A stretch of DNA of 64,000 bases from Collinsella aerofaciens. Lineage in GTDB: Bacteria; Actinomycetota; Coriobacteriia; Coriobacteriales; Coriobacteriaceae. The translations under genes were made by a program, and so were the position numbers. The stretch's first letter is position 1; every line of letters starts with the position of its first letter. Under the pieces are notes generated by a model. The model saw only the letters and a program-made list of their open reading frames with translations. It searched no databases and had not been told where the DNA came from. Shown here one piece after another: positions 18,373-27,578 of the stretch. The stretch spans positions 1-64,000 of the forward strand of contig NZ_JAQLDU010000001.1 of the NCBI RefSeq assembly GCF_028209625.1, written 5' to 3'.

Positions 18373-18401
18373 GTAGTTGTCGCAAAATTTGCGACAACTA
18401 C
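18373..18401. promoter_or_regulatory. 29-bp near-perfect palindrome in capsule leader
   Basis: Fourteen-base arms (18373-18386 and 18388-18401) around a single A. The half-site gacaacta also occurs at 18358-18365, giving three copies in alternating orientation. This looks like a binding site for a dimeric regulator. No T-tract adjoins it on the minus strand, so it is less like a terminator. Confidence 0.5.
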
Positions 18402-18484
18402 TGCAGACGGCAAACTTGAACAGGAAAGCAATTTACAAATTTTGCAAAAATGCAGTTCAGGCCGTTAAAAATCATATTCAAAAA

Positions 18485-18508
18485 AAGGCCACTCAATTGA
18501 GTGGCCTT
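18485..18508 (-). terminator. Rho-independent terminator of tRNA-Ala
   Basis: Perfect 10-bp stem (18485-18494/18499-18508) with an aatt loop, followed on the minus strand by a run of T (complement of the A-tract at 18481-18486). It begins 10 bp past the tRNA 3' end. Confidence 0.9.
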
Positions 18509-18518
18509 ACATTCACGA

Positions 18519-18594
18519 TGGTGGAGACGAGGAGGATCGAACCCCTGACCTCTTGACTGCCAGTCAAGCGCTCTCCCAGCTGAGCTACGCCCCC
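18519..18594 (-). tRNA. tRNA-Ala (anticodon GGC)
   Basis: 76 nt with CCA encoded at the 3' end (18519-18521). The acceptor stem GGGGGCG/CGTCTCC has two G-U pairs. D-arm GCTC/GAGC, anticodon stem CTTGA/TCAAG with loop CTGGCAG (anticodon GGC), and a T-arm with TTCGATC are all present. It reads GCC alanine codons. It has its own promoter and terminator. Confidence 0.95.
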
Positions 18595-18607
18595 GTGACG
18601 AGGAGAT

Positions 18608-18636
18608 ACTATAGGGGAAGTTGACGCGGCGTGCAA
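18608..18636 (-). promoter_or_regulatory. Sigma-70-type promoter of tRNA-Ala
   Basis: On the minus strand TTGCAC (18631-18636) and TATAGT (18608-18613) are separated by exactly 17 bp. The -10 box lies 13 bp before the mature tRNA 5' end at 18594. Confidence 0.8.
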
Positions 18637-18649
18637 GGACTTTTTTGGG

Positions 18650-19306
18650 TCAGACTCTAAATGTCTCTTGATATAGGTAAGCAATGGCGGTGCCGGTGTG
18701 GACTTGGATCGTGGCTGTTGACCTGACGACGTTGCTGATGCCTGTGTCCGCCAACAGGTCCAGGGGGCTGTGGTCTAGCTCCCACTCTAGGCCGTGTTCG
18801 CTTACCTCGGTGTTGGGGGCAATGCCGATGATGGAGAACGTCTTGCTCTCGGCGCCCTCAATGGTCCAGGATTCGCCTTCGTGCAGAATGCGAGCTGTGG
18901 TCGCGTCCTCGGCAATCCAGACGGGGGCGTCTTTGTAGTTGGCTAGTAAGCCTAGGACGCTTAGGGCCATATCCGGGCGGCCGCCCGTAGCGCAAGTCGC
19001 AACCACTTCGGCACCCTGCCAGCGGCGACGGACGGCATCGAGCGCCAGCGCCAGATCGGTATAGTCCTTGTAAGGGTCGTGGCGTTCTACCTCAAAGGCT
19101 TCGGCGGCATCGACCAACGTACGGCCCGCGTCGCTCACCGTGTCGGCATCTCCTACATATACATCGCAGCCAAGCCCCGCGCCCAGCAGTGCATCGAGTC
19201 CGCGGTCTACCGCGACAACGTGGTCGCACTCCCCCGCCAGGTGGCACAGCAACTCGGGGCTCGCCACCTCCGGCGAGCCGCAGACCACTAATACCTTGCA
19301 AGCCAC
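18650..19306 (-). CDS. thiN: Thiamine diphosphokinase
   Basis: 218 aa. It transfers pyrophosphate from ATP to thiamine to make thiamine diphosphate. The N-terminal domain has VVAVDRGLDALL and DVYVGDADTVSD (the conserved D-G/A-D segment), then KDYTDLALALDAV, which matches the catalytic D-K-T-D element, and GGRPDMALSVLGLL. The C-terminal beta domain holds the substrate-binding SSxG-like region. GTG start at 19306, ten bases after the HAD gene stop, so the two form a pair. Confidence 0.88.
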   Translation of the reverse strand: MACKVLVVCGSPEVASPELLCHLAGECDHVVAVDRGLDALLGAGLGCDVYVGDADTVSDAGRTLVDAAEAFEVERHDPYKDYTDLALALDAVRRRWQGAEVVATCATGGRPDMALSVLGLLANYKDAPVWIAEDATTARILHEGESWTIEGAESKTFSIIGIAPNTEVSEHGLEWELDHSPLDLLADTGISNVVRSTATIQVHTGTAIAYLYQETFRV

Positions 19307-19315
19307 AGCCCTCGC

Positions 19316-20005
19316 CTAGCCCTCAAACTCAAGAACGCGGGCCAGGTCTAGGTCCACGTAGCTGTCGATAAAGATATCGCAGTTGCCACGCACTTCGTCG
19401 CGCTTCATGCGGCCGTGCGGGTCATAGATGCCCACGCGCTTAAAGCCAGCGACCCCAGAGCTCTTTAGGCCAAAAACGGCGTCCTCAAACACCCAGGCGC
19501 GCTCAAACCTGCACCCATGACGCTCCTCCAGGCGGCGCAGCGCCAACTCGTACACATCGGGGAACTGCTTGGAGCGCCCCGCCTCGCCCGTCGTGGTAAC
19601 AAGCTCCATGTATGCGTCGAGTCCGGCACCAGCGAGCGCGGACTGCACCAGCTCGGCCGGCGTGGACGTGGCGACGCACATGGCAAAGCCGGCCGCCTTT
19701 GCCTGCTCCAAAAATGCCAAGAGCCCCTCGCGCGGCGGCACCTTGGAGTACCCATCGATCAAGATGTCGCTCAACTCGCGATAGAGCTCCTCGCCATTCG
19801 TGCCAATGCCCCACGTGTCGTGGTATGCCTGGCACTCATCCTCGAGCGACAAATGCTCAAACTGGGCAAAATCGTCGACTGTTACGTCAACTCCGTGGCG
19901 GCGCAATAACTCGGGCTGGGCATAGGCCCAAACGGGGGTGCTATTAACCAGTGTTCCGTCGCAATCGAAAATAAAAGCGACATTGGGAGCAGCGGTCTGG
20001 GACAT
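19316..20005 (-). CDS. HAD-superfamily phosphatase, beta-phosphoglucomutase-like
   Basis: About 229 aa from the ATG at 20005, which has GAAAGG upstream; a longer frame to 20026 has no such signal. Motif I FIFDCDGTLVNS, motif II VATSTPAEL, a conserved Lys in GRSKQFPDVYELA, and motif IV VFEDAVFGLKSS place it in the cap-C1 subfamily with beta-phosphoglucomutases and small phosphosugar phosphatases. It is divergent from glgB and shares the intergenic region with TGGTAAAAC repeats, which hints at a sugar phosphate substrate. The exact substrate is unknown. Confidence 0.85.
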   Translation of the reverse strand: MSQTAAPNVAFIFDCDGTLVNSTPVWAYAQPELLRRHGVDVTVDDFAQFEHLSLEDECQAYHDTWGIGTNGEELYRELSDILIDGYSKVPPREGLLAFLEQAKAAGFAMCVATSTPAELVQSALAGAGLDAYMELVTTTGEAGRSKQFPDVYELALRRLEERHGCRFERAWVFEDAVFGLKSSGVAGFKRVGIYDPHGRMKRDEVRGNCDIFIDSYVDLDLARVLEFEG

Positions 20006-20027
20006 AAACGAACCTTTCGATGTCAAA

Positions 20028-20115
20028 TGGTAAACATCCTGTTAAAAACGTTTTACCAAACGTCAGACTAACAATCTTGAAACCCTAATTGGTAAAACTG
20101 TCAAGAGTTTTACCA
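20028..20115. promoter_or_regulatory. Cluster of TGGTAAAAC operator-like sites between the HAD gene and glgB
   Basis: Tggtaaac at 20028-20035, its inverted form gttttacca at 20050-20058, and a perfect 10-bp inverted repeat tggtaaaact/agttttacca (20090-20099/20106-20115) with a 6-bp spacer. The segment around 20041-20058 has the central acg expected of LacI/MalR-type operators. The same word recurs at 29967 and 30002 before the other alpha-glucan gene. I infer a shared LacI-family regulator, not encoded in the window. Confidence 0.6.
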
Positions 20116-20336
20116 TCGCAATTCTGCTAGTGGTCTAAACATGGCGCTCGCCGATTAAACACCGCCGCAAATCCACTTTTCTCCATAAAAGTAACGAACA
20201 GGTGTTATCGTATTTCGTGCCGAAAGTTCCACCGAGCACGCGAGGTGGAACGAATCATAGAACTATCGCCGTCCCTTCGATTCGTGCAGCCTTGGACCTT
20301 TCGCATCTAGTCACCAAGGCAACACGCTGCCGCGTC

Positions 20337-22580
20337 ATGATGGGATCAAACGTGAGCGATACAAAGCTAAAGCCAACGGCTAAAAAGCCCGCAACCCGTA
20401 AAGCCGCCCCGCACGCACCGGAGCTCACCAAGGACGATGTCTATCTATTTGGCATCGGCACGTGGGAGCGCAGCTGGGAAAAGATGGGCGCGCACCCCGA
20501 CACGCAGAACCGTACGCGCGGCTGGCGCTTTTGCGTTTGGGCGCCCGATGTAAAGAGCGTGCATGTCATTGGCGAATTTAACGACTGGGATGAAGAAGCC
20601 AACCCTCTGGTGCCCGTGCATACGAGCGCTATTTGGGAAGGCTTTATTCCTGGCGCCGAGCAGGGCCAGCTCTATAAGTACCTCATCGAAACCAACGAGG
20701 GCGAAAAGCTCTACAAGGCCGATCCATACGCCTTTAAGGCTGAGTGCCCTCCGGGTACCGCCAGCGTGCTGTGGACCCTCGATGGCTATAAGTGGAACGA
20801 CGCCGCGTGGCTCAAGCGGCGCGCCGGCCACAACCACATGTCGCAGCCGCTGAACATCTACGAGGTGCATATTGGCTCGTGGAAGCGCCACGGCGACGCG
20901 CCGCAGGGCGAGCCGGACGAGTACGGCAACTATCCCGGCCCCATGGATCCCTTCCCCGCGCAGCGCGGCGAGTTTTACACCTACGACGACCTGTCGGTGG
21001 AGCTCGTGGACTACGTGCACGACATGGGCTACACGCATATCGAGGTCATGCCGCTTATGGAGCATCCCTTCGATGGCTCCTGGGGCTACCAGACGACCGG
21101 TTACTACGCCGCCACGTCACGCTACGGCAACCCGCAGCAGCTCATGCACTTTATCGATGCATGCCATGAGGCAGGCATCGGCGTGATCATGGACTGGGTA
21201 CCCGGCGGTTTTTGCGCCGACTCCCACGGCCTTGCCACCTTTAACGGCCACATGCTGTTTGAGCACGAGATTCACCCCAACTGGGGAACGCACAAGTTCG
21301 ATTTCGCCCGCGGCGAGGTCCGCTCCTTCCTGGTCTCCAACGTGCTGTACTGGCTCGAAAACTTCCACGTGGACGGCATCCGCATGGACGGTGTGTCCAG
21401 CATGCTGTACCTCAACTTTGGCATTGACGATCCCGGCCAAAAGAAGTTCAACAAGTACGGTACCGAGGAGGACCTGGACGCCAGCGCGTTTATCCGCCAG
21501 GTCAACTGCGCCGTAGAGGCGCACTACCCCGACGTGATGATGATGGCCGAGGAGTCCACCGCGTGGCCGCTCGTGACCTATCCGCCGCAGGACGGCGGCC
21601 TGGGCTTCCACTACAAGTGGGACATGGGCTGGATGAATGACACCCTGCACTATATGCAAACCGATTTTCCGTGGCGCCCCGGCAACCACGGGCTGCTCAC
21701 GTTCTCCATTATGTACGCCTTTACCGAGAACTTTATCTGCCCGCTAAGCCACGACGAGGTCGTGCACGGCAAGTGCTCGCTCATTGGCCGCATGCCGGGC
21801 GACTGGTGGCGCCAGTTTGCCGGCCTGCGCACGCTGGCCTTCTACCAGATGACGCACCCAGGTGCCAAGCTCAACTTTATGGGCAACGAGATCGGCCAGT
21901 TTATCGAGTGGCGCTACTACGAGTCCATCCAGTGGTTCCTGACCGAGGAGTACGAGACTCACCGTCATCATCAGGCGTTTATCAAGGCACTCAACCACCT
22001 GTACACCGCCGAGCCCGCCCTGTACGAGCGCGGCTACACCGACGACGGCTTTACCTGGATCGATGCGGACAACTCCAAGCAGTCCATCGTGAGCTTTGTG
22101 CGCCAGGGCGAGGACATCGACGACGACCTGGTGATTCTGATCAACTTTGATCCGGCGAGCTACGAGAGCTTCCGTGTGGGCGTGCCGCGCGAGGGCGACT
22201 GGGAGGTCATCTTTGACTCCGACCGTCCCGAGTTTGGCGGCAGCGGCTATGCCGGCGAGGAGCCCTACACCTGCTCGAGCGAGCCCTATCCCTGGAACGG
22301 GCAGATGGACTCCATCGAGATTAAGGTGCCCGGACTGGCAGGCGTGGTGCTGAAGCGCCGCGGTCCCAGCAGCTATAAGCCGCCGGTGGTTGAGGAGCCC
22401 AAGGCTGCGTCTAAGAAGCGCACGTCCTCGGTAAAGCCTAAGCCTGCGGCCGCCAAGAAGGCTCCGGCTAAGGCGAAGGCCAAGGCAACCAAGCCCGCCA
22501 CGGCCAAAAAGACAACCACCAAAAAGGCCGCTACCAAGGCCAAGTCTGCTTCTGTTAAGCCGTCTGCCAAGGATGCGTAA
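20337..22580 (+). CDS. glgB: 1,4-alpha-glucan branching enzyme with Lys/Ala-rich C-terminal tail
   Basis: About 747 aa from the ATG at 20337; a GTG at 20352 behind GGGA is equally possible, and the open frame extends to 20202 without family similarity. A CBM48-like domain (FCVWAPDVKSVHVIGEFNDW) precedes a GH13 barrel with nucleophile Asp in DGIRMDGVSSM, acid Glu in MMMAEESTAWP and LSHDEVVHGK. It makes alpha-1,6 branches in glycogen. After the C-terminal beta domain (~residue 676) about 70 residues are almost only Lys, Ala, Thr, Pro and Ser, like the histone H1 tail; GlgA has a longer version. First gene of the glycogen set, preceded by operator-like repeats. Confidence 0.93.
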   Translation: MMGSNVSDTKLKPTAKKPATRKAAPHAPELTKDDVYLFGIGTWERSWEKMGAHPDTQNRTRGWRFCVWAPDVKSVHVIGEFNDWDEEANPLVPVHTSAIWEGFIPGAEQGQLYKYLIETNEGEKLYKADPYAFKAECPPGTASVLWTLDGYKWNDAAWLKRRAGHNHMSQPLNIYEVHIGSWKRHGDAPQGEPDEYGNYPGPMDPFPAQRGEFYTYDDLSVELVDYVHDMGYTHIEVMPLMEHPFDGSWGYQTTGYYAATSRYGNPQQLMHFIDACHEAGIGVIMDWVPGGFCADSHGLATFNGHMLFEHEIHPNWGTHKFDFARGEVRSFLVSNVLYWLENFHVDGIRMDGVSSMLYLNFGIDDPGQKKFNKYGTEEDLDASAFIRQVNCAVEAHYPDVMMMAEESTAWPLVTYPPQDGGLGFHYKWDMGWMNDTLHYMQTDFPWRPGNHGLLTFSIMYAFTENFICPLSHDEVVHGKCSLIGRMPGDWWRQFAGLRTLAFYQMTHPGAKLNFMGNEIGQFIEWRYYESIQWFLTEEYETHRHHQAFIKALNHLYTAEPALYERGYTDDGFTWIDADNSKQSIVSFVRQGEDIDDDLVILINFDPASYESFRVGVPREGDWEVIFDSDRPEFGGSGYAGEEPYTCSSEPYPWNGQMDSIEIKVPGLAGVVLKRRGPSSYKPPVVEEPKAASKKRTSSVKPKPAAAKKAPAKAKAKATKPATAKKTTTKKAATKAKSASVKPSAKDA

Positions 22581-22674
22581 CAAAACCGTTACAGCTGTAA
22601 TTACCCGCCCCGACGAGGCGTAGGATACAAGTCATAACCGTTCCGGGAGAAACATCCCCGGGGGAAAGGAACGT

Positions 22675-25101
22675 ATGAATAAGATCTTCGACAACAAGCA
22701 GGAGTTTACCGAGCTCTATCGCGATGCCGTCATGAGCATCAGCGGCAAGAGCGTCGGGGCCGCGAGCGACCTGGACCGCTTCAACGCCCTGGCCAAGCTC
22801 GTGGCCGAGAAGGCGCGCACCGTTGCCACCAAGAGCGACGCCCGTGTGACCGCCGAGGGCAAGAAGCGCGTGTACTACTTCTCGATCGAGTTTTTGATCG
22901 GCCGACTGCTCGACAACTACTTGCTCAACTTTGGCGTGCGCGACATGGTCGCCGAGGCGCTCGACGACATGGGCTTCGATCTGTCCGTCATCGAGAACCA
23001 GGAGCCCGATCCGGCTCTGGGCAACGGTGGCCTGGGCCGTCTGGCCGCATGCTTCCTGGATTCGATGGCAGCCGAGGGCATTGCCGGCTACGGCAACGGC
23101 ATGCGCTACCGCTACGGCCTGTTTAAGCAGGAGATCGTCAACGGCAGCCAGGTCGAGGCCACCGACGAGTGGCTTACCCACGGCTATCCCTGGGAGGTCC
23201 GTCGTCAGGATAAGGCTGTGACCATCAAGTTTGGCGGCCGCGTCGAAGGCTTTGAGGAGGATGGCCGCACGTTTTACCGCACGGTGGACACGCAGGATAT
23301 CCTGGCCGTCCCTTATGACATCCCCGTCGTGGGCTATGCCGGCGAGACCGTCAACAAGCTGCGCGTCTGGGCTGCCGAGCCGGTCGAGGAGCACTTCGAT
23401 CTGGAGGCCTTCAACCGCGGCGACTACGCCCTGGCAGACGCCGAGCGCGCCGAGGCCGAGGCCATCAGCGCCATCCTCTACCCCAACGACGCCGGCGAGC
23501 ACGGCCGTCTGCTACGCCTGAAGCAGGAGTACCTGTTTGTCTCGGCCGGCATCTACAGCCTGCTCGACACCTTTGAGAAGGAGCACGGCGCGAACTGGGA
23601 GCTGCTGCCGCAGTTTGTGGCCATCCACACCAACGATACCCACCCCGCCATGTGCGGCCCCGAGCTCATGCGTATCCTCATCGACGAGAAGAAGCTCGAG
23701 TGGGACGACGCCTGGAACATCGTGACGCAGGTCGTGAGCTACAGCAACCACACCATCCTGCCCGAGGCTCTGGAGAAGTGGCCCATCGGTACGTTCTCCA
23801 AGCTCCTCCCCCGCGTGTACCAGATCATCGACGAGATCAGCCGTCGTTGGCACGAGTCGTTCGATACCACGCAGGAGGGCTGGCAGGAGCGTCTGCGCCA
23901 GACCGCCATTCTGTGGGACGGCGAGATTCGCATGGCCAACCTGTCCGTGATCTGCAGCCATAGCGTCAACGGCGTGGCAAAGATCCACTCCGACATCATC
24001 AAGAACATCGTGCTCAAGGACTTCTATGCCTTAACGCCCGAGAAGTTCAACAACAAGACCAACGGCATCTCGCACCGTCGCTTCTTTGCCGAGGCCAACC
24101 CTACCTACGCCAAGCTCGTGACCGAGGCCATTGGCGATGGCTGGCTCAAGGACGCCTTTGAGCTGGAGAAGCTCAAGGAGTTCCAGAACGACACCGAGTT
24201 CCTGAAGGCCGTTGGTGCCTCCAAGCGCGCCAACAAGGAGCGTCTGGCCGCCTACGTCAAGGCCGAGACCGGTCTGGTTATTGACCCCAACACCGTCTTC
24301 GATGTCCAGGTAAAGCGCTTCCATGCCTACAAGCGCCAGCTCATGAACATCATGAAGGTGATGGACATTTACAACCGTCGCATCGCTGATCCCAACTTCC
24401 ACGTGACGCCGACGACCTTCATCTTTAGCGGCAAGGCCGCCTCGAGCTACACCTTCGCCAAGGAGACCATCCGCCTCATTAACTCCGTGGCTGACGTCAT
24501 CAACAACGACCCGCGCGTCAACGAGGTCATGAAGGTCTGCTTTATCCCCAACTTCCGCGTGAGCAACGCCCAACTCATCTACCCCGCCGCCGAGATCTCG
24601 GAGCAGATCTCCACGGCCGGTAAGGAGGCCTCGGGCACGTCCAACATGAAGCTCATGATGAACGGCGCCATTACGCTGGGTACCCTCGACGGCGCAAACA
24701 TCGAGATCGCCGACCTGGCCGGCCGCGAAAACGAGGCCATCTTTGGCCTGACCGCCCCCGAGGTCGAGAAGCTCTGGGCATCCAACAGCTACTTTGCGTG
24801 GGATACCCTCAACGGCGACCGCGAGCGTCTGGGCCGCGTGATGGACGAGCTCAAGGACAACACGTTTGCGGGTCTTTCGGGCAACTTCGAGAGCATCTAC
24901 AACGAGCTCATGAACAAAAACGACCCCGACCTAGTCATGGCTGACTTCCGTAGCTACGTGGATGCATGGGAGAACCTCACGGGCAGCTACGGCGACCAGG
25001 AGACCTGGAACCGCAAGGCCCTGCTCAACACCGCCTCGAGTGGCTGGTTCTCGAGCGACCGCACCATTCGCGAGTACCGCGACGAGATCTGGCACGCGTA
25101 A
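22675..25101 (+). CDS. glgP: Glycogen/starch/alpha-glucan phosphorylase
   Basis: 808 aa, full family length. It releases glucose-1-phosphate from glycogen ends. Visible marks are YYFSIEFLIGRLL near the N-terminus, DPALGNGGLGRLAACFLDS, the VKRFHAYKRQL phosphate-binding segment, and the pyridoxal phosphate site EASGTSNMKLMMNG with its Lys. GGGGAAAGGAACGT precedes the ATG. It lies 94 bp after glgB on the same strand. Confidence 0.96.
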   Translation: MNKIFDNKQEFTELYRDAVMSISGKSVGAASDLDRFNALAKLVAEKARTVATKSDARVTAEGKKRVYYFSIEFLIGRLLDNYLLNFGVRDMVAEALDDMGFDLSVIENQEPDPALGNGGLGRLAACFLDSMAAEGIAGYGNGMRYRYGLFKQEIVNGSQVEATDEWLTHGYPWEVRRQDKAVTIKFGGRVEGFEEDGRTFYRTVDTQDILAVPYDIPVVGYAGETVNKLRVWAAEPVEEHFDLEAFNRGDYALADAERAEAEAISAILYPNDAGEHGRLLRLKQEYLFVSAGIYSLLDTFEKEHGANWELLPQFVAIHTNDTHPAMCGPELMRILIDEKKLEWDDAWNIVTQVVSYSNHTILPEALEKWPIGTFSKLLPRVYQIIDEISRRWHESFDTTQEGWQERLRQTAILWDGEIRMANLSVICSHSVNGVAKIHSDIIKNIVLKDFYALTPEKFNNKTNGISHRRFFAEANPTYAKLVTEAIGDGWLKDAFELEKLKEFQNDTEFLKAVGASKRANKERLAAYVKAETGLVIDPNTVFDVQVKRFHAYKRQLMNIMKVMDIYNRRIADPNFHVTPTTFIFSGKAASSYTFAKETIRLINSVADVINNDPRVNEVMKVCFIPNFRVSNAQLIYPAAEISEQISTAGKEASGTSNMKLMMNGAITLGTLDGANIEIADLAGRENEAIFGLTAPEVEKLWASNSYFAWDTLNGDRERLGRVMDELKDNTFAGLSGNFESIYNELMNKNDPDLVMADFRSYVDAWENLTGSYGDQETWNRKALLNTASSGWFSSDRTIREYRDEIWHA

Positions 25102-25137
25102 AGGCGCGCGAGCCCCCTTTGCCGCACGGCATTACTC

Positions 25138-25166
25138 GGCGGGCGCGACCGAGCGCTGCGCCCGCC
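25138..25166 (+). other. Intergenic hairpin between glgP and glgC
   Basis: Perfect 9-bp GC-rich stem (25138-25146/25158-25166), 11-nt loop, no U-tract. Possibly mRNA stabilising or processing; may lower expression of downstream genes. Confidence 0.45.
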
Positions 25167-25207
25167 GCTAATGGGTTTAGGTACATCGATGACAGAAGGA
25201 GAAATCG

Positions 25208-26356
25208 ATGAGTAAGAAAGAATGCATCGCGATGCTCCTCGCAGGAGGACAGGGCAGCCGATTGGGGGCACTCACCCAAAAGATCGCAAAGCCGGCGGTT
25301 AGCTTTGGTGGCAAGTTCCGCATTATCGACTTTTCGCTCTCCAACTGCTCCAACTCGGGCATCGACACGGTGGGCGTTCTAACGCAGTACCGTCCCTACC
25401 TGCTGCATGCCTACGTGGGCTCTGGCGAGGCGTGGGATCTGGACAGCCGAGACGGCGGCGTGTCGATCCTGCCGCCGTACGAGACGCAGACCGGCGGCGC
25501 CTGGTATGCGGGCACGGCCGACGCCATTACGCAGAACCTCGACTACCTCAAGGCCAACGACCCCAAGTACGTCCTGATTCTTTCGGGCGACCACCTGTAT
25601 CGCATGGACTACCGCAAGATGCTCAAGACGCACATTGAGAACAACGCCGACCTCACGGTGAGCGTTATGCCCGTGCCGTGGGAGGAGGCCAGCCGCTTTG
25701 GCATCCTGACCACCGACCCCGAAGACGGCCGCATCACCAAGTTCACCGAGAAGCCCGAGAAGCCCGATTCGAACCTCGCGTCCATGGGCATCTACATCTT
25801 CTCGGCCGACGTGCTGATCGAGGCGCTCGAGGAGGACGCTCTGGACCAGCGCTCGAGTCACGACTTTGGCAAGGACATCATCCCCAAGCTGCTCGGCGAG
25901 AACAAGCGCCTGTACAGCTACGAGTTCCACGGCTTTTGGAAGGACGTCGGCACCATCGCCAGCTTCCACGAGACCTCGATGGACCTGCTGGGCAACAACC
26001 CCGAGTTCGATCTGTTTGACAAGAACTTCCCCATCATGTCCAACATCACCACGCGTCCGCCGCACTACATTGGACCGGACGGCCGCCTGGACGACTGCCT
26101 GGTCTCCAACGGCTGCAAGATCTACGGCACCGCTCGTCACTCGATCCTTTCGACCGATGTCATCATCGAGGAGCGCGCCGTGGTCGAGGACTCCGTGCTG
26201 CTGCCGGGTGCGCACGTTAAGAGCGGCGCGCACATCTGCCGCGCTATTTTGGGCGAGAACTCCACGGTCGAAGAGGGCGTGAAGCTCGGCTCTGTCGATA
26301 CCACCAAGGATACGGCCGTCGTTGGAAATGACGTCGTTATCGGGAAGGGGGAATGA
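25208..26356 (+). CDS. glgC: Glucose-1-phosphate adenylyltransferase catalytic subunit
   Basis: 382 aa. It makes ADP-glucose for GlgA. The pyrophosphorylase motif [13 protein letters not shown] is intact near the N-terminus, with [18 protein letters not shown] and FTEKPEKP (sugar phosphate Lys). A left-handed beta-helix with hexapeptide repeats fills the C-terminus. GAAGGAG precedes the ATG. GlgD follows 4 bp later, and both subunits normally work together. Confidence 0.96.
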   Translation: MSKKECIAMLLAGGQGSRLGALTQKIAKPAVSFGGKFRIIDFSLSNCSNSGIDTVGVLTQYRPYLLHAYVGSGEAWDLDSRDGGVSILPPYETQTGGAWYAGTADAITQNLDYLKANDPKYVLILSGDHLYRMDYRKMLKTHIENNADLTVSVMPVPWEEASRFGILTTDPEDGRITKFTEKPEKPDSNLASMGIYIFSADVLIEALEEDALDQRSSHDFGKDIIPKLLGENKRLYSYEFHGFWKDVGTIASFHETSMDLLGNNPEFDLFDKNFPIMSNITTRPPHYIGPDGRLDDCLVSNGCKIYGTARHSILSTDVIIEERAVVEDSVLLPGAHVKSGAHICRAILGENSTVEEGVKLGSVDTTKDTAVVGNDVVIGKGE

Positions 26357-26360
26357 TCCG

Positions 26361-27488
26361 ATGATCAATCGCAAGGCCATCGGTTATATCACCGCTAACT
26401 ACTCTTCGTCCTACGGCAGTGTCCTGCTCAAGGACCGCCCCATCGCGTCCGTTCCGTTTTTGGGCCGCTACCGCCTGATCGACTTTCCGCTGTCCAACAT
26501 GATGAATGCCGGCATCAAGACCGTCGGCGTCGTCATGCCGGGTAACTACCGTTCGCTGATCGACCACGTGGGCTCGGGCAAGGACTGGGGTCTTGACCGC
26601 AAGAAGGGCGGCCTGTTCATGGTGCCCGGCAACGCATATGGCACCACCAAGGGCGGCATGCGCTTCCTGCTGCGCGACATCATCTCCAACAAGACGCTGT
26701 TCCAGCGCTCGGAGAAGCCCTATGTTGTGATGATGGGCACCAACATCATCTTTAACATGGACCTCAACACCATCATCGAGGCGCACGAGAACTCCGGTGC
26801 CCAGATGACCGTGGTGTACTGCAAGGCCACGCGCAACGTCGATGACGAGACCAAGCTCGAGATTAACGAGAACGGCCGCCTGACGGGCGTGAGCGCCGGT
26901 GTCGTGTACGGCGACAACGCCTCCATGGACTGCTGCATCGTCAACCGCGATACGCTGCTCGAGATCATCGACCACTACCAGGCCGCCGACTATCTGGACC
27001 TGCTCGAGGCGCTCCAGGGCGACTTTGGCAACATCGACGTGTGCAGCTACGAGTACAAGGGCGAGGTCGTGGGCGTGTTTAGCGAGAAGTCGCTGTATCG
27101 CCGCAGCATGGACCTGCTCGACCAGACCGTGGCCGACCAGCTCTTCGATCCCGAGCGCCCGATCCTGACCAAGGCCCACGACGTGCCGCCTTCGCGCTAT
27201 GCGACCGGCAGCCACGCGTGCAACTCGATCATCTCGGCCGGCTGCATCATCAAGGGCACCGTGCGCAATTCGATCCTGTCGCGCGGCGTCGTGGTCGAGG
27301 AGGGCGCATCGGTGACCAACTCGATTATCAACCAGAGCTGCATCATCAAGAGCGGCGCACGCGTCGAGAACGCCATCCTGGATAAGAACAACGTGGTTCC
27401 CACCAACACCGAGCTTCGCGGCACGCCCGAGAATATTCTGGTGCTGGGCAAGGCTCCGTTAACTTCCGACACCACCATCGTACGTTAA
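26361..27488 (+). CDS. glgD: GlgD, regulatory-type subunit of ADP-glucose pyrophosphorylase
   Basis: About 375 aa from the ATG at 26361 (GGGGGA upstream); the open frame reaches back to 26322 inside glgC. It aligns in layout with GlgC, but the start reads IGYITANYSSSYGSVLLKDRP, lacking the G-G-x-G-x-R-L nucleotide motif. This is the mark of GlgD, the non-catalytic partner found in Gram-positives. Hexapeptide repeats are visible in the C-terminal third. Confidence 0.93.
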   Translation: MINRKAIGYITANYSSSYGSVLLKDRPIASVPFLGRYRLIDFPLSNMMNAGIKTVGVVMPGNYRSLIDHVGSGKDWGLDRKKGGLFMVPGNAYGTTKGGMRFLLRDIISNKTLFQRSEKPYVVMMGTNIIFNMDLNTIIEAHENSGAQMTVVYCKATRNVDDETKLEINENGRLTGVSAGVVYGDNASMDCCIVNRDTLLEIIDHYQAADYLDLLEALQGDFGNIDVCSYEYKGEVVGVFSEKSLYRRSMDLLDQTVADQLFDPERPILTKAHDVPPSRYATGSHACNSIISAGCIIKGTVRNSILSRGVVVEEGASVTNSIINQSCIIKSGARVENAILDKNNVVPTNTELRGTPENILVLGKAPLTSDTTIVR

Positions 27489-27520
27489 CGTTGGCACCGC
27501 AACATCGCTCGTAACATGTA

Positions 27521-27554
27521 GAATAGCCGCCCGGTTCGCGCCAGGCGGCTATTC
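27521..27554 (+). other. Strong hairpin between glgD and glgA
   Basis: Perfect 11-bp stem (27521-27531/27544-27554) with a 12-nt loop, ending 14 bp before the glgA ribosome binding site. Only a weak T content follows. It may be an attenuator or RNA processing site that sets glgA level relative to glgCD. Confidence 0.5.
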
Positions 27555-27578
27555 TCGAATTGCAACATGGGAGACAAT

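Larger units (their letters stand above)
17572..18484 (-). promoter_or_regulatory. Long non-coding leader of the capsule operon
   Basis: About 910 bp between the tRNA-Ala terminator and the antiterminator gene with no plausible coding frame. It contains two RNA-type hairpins near the gene and a 29-bp palindrome far upstream. A TAGGAT hexamer on the minus strand (18029-18034) could be a -10 box, but I see no convincing -35. Long structured leaders are expected where a NusG paralog acts. Confidence 0.5.

Noticed and set aside
18032..18397. 121-aa minus-strand frame in the capsule leader
   Set aside because: No ribosome binding site, Cys/His/Gln-rich composition unlike any neighbour, and it spans the palindrome region.
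18519..18594. tRNA-Ala as attachment site of an integrated element covering the capsule locus
   Set aside because: No integrase gene and no direct repeat of the tRNA 3' end found in the window.
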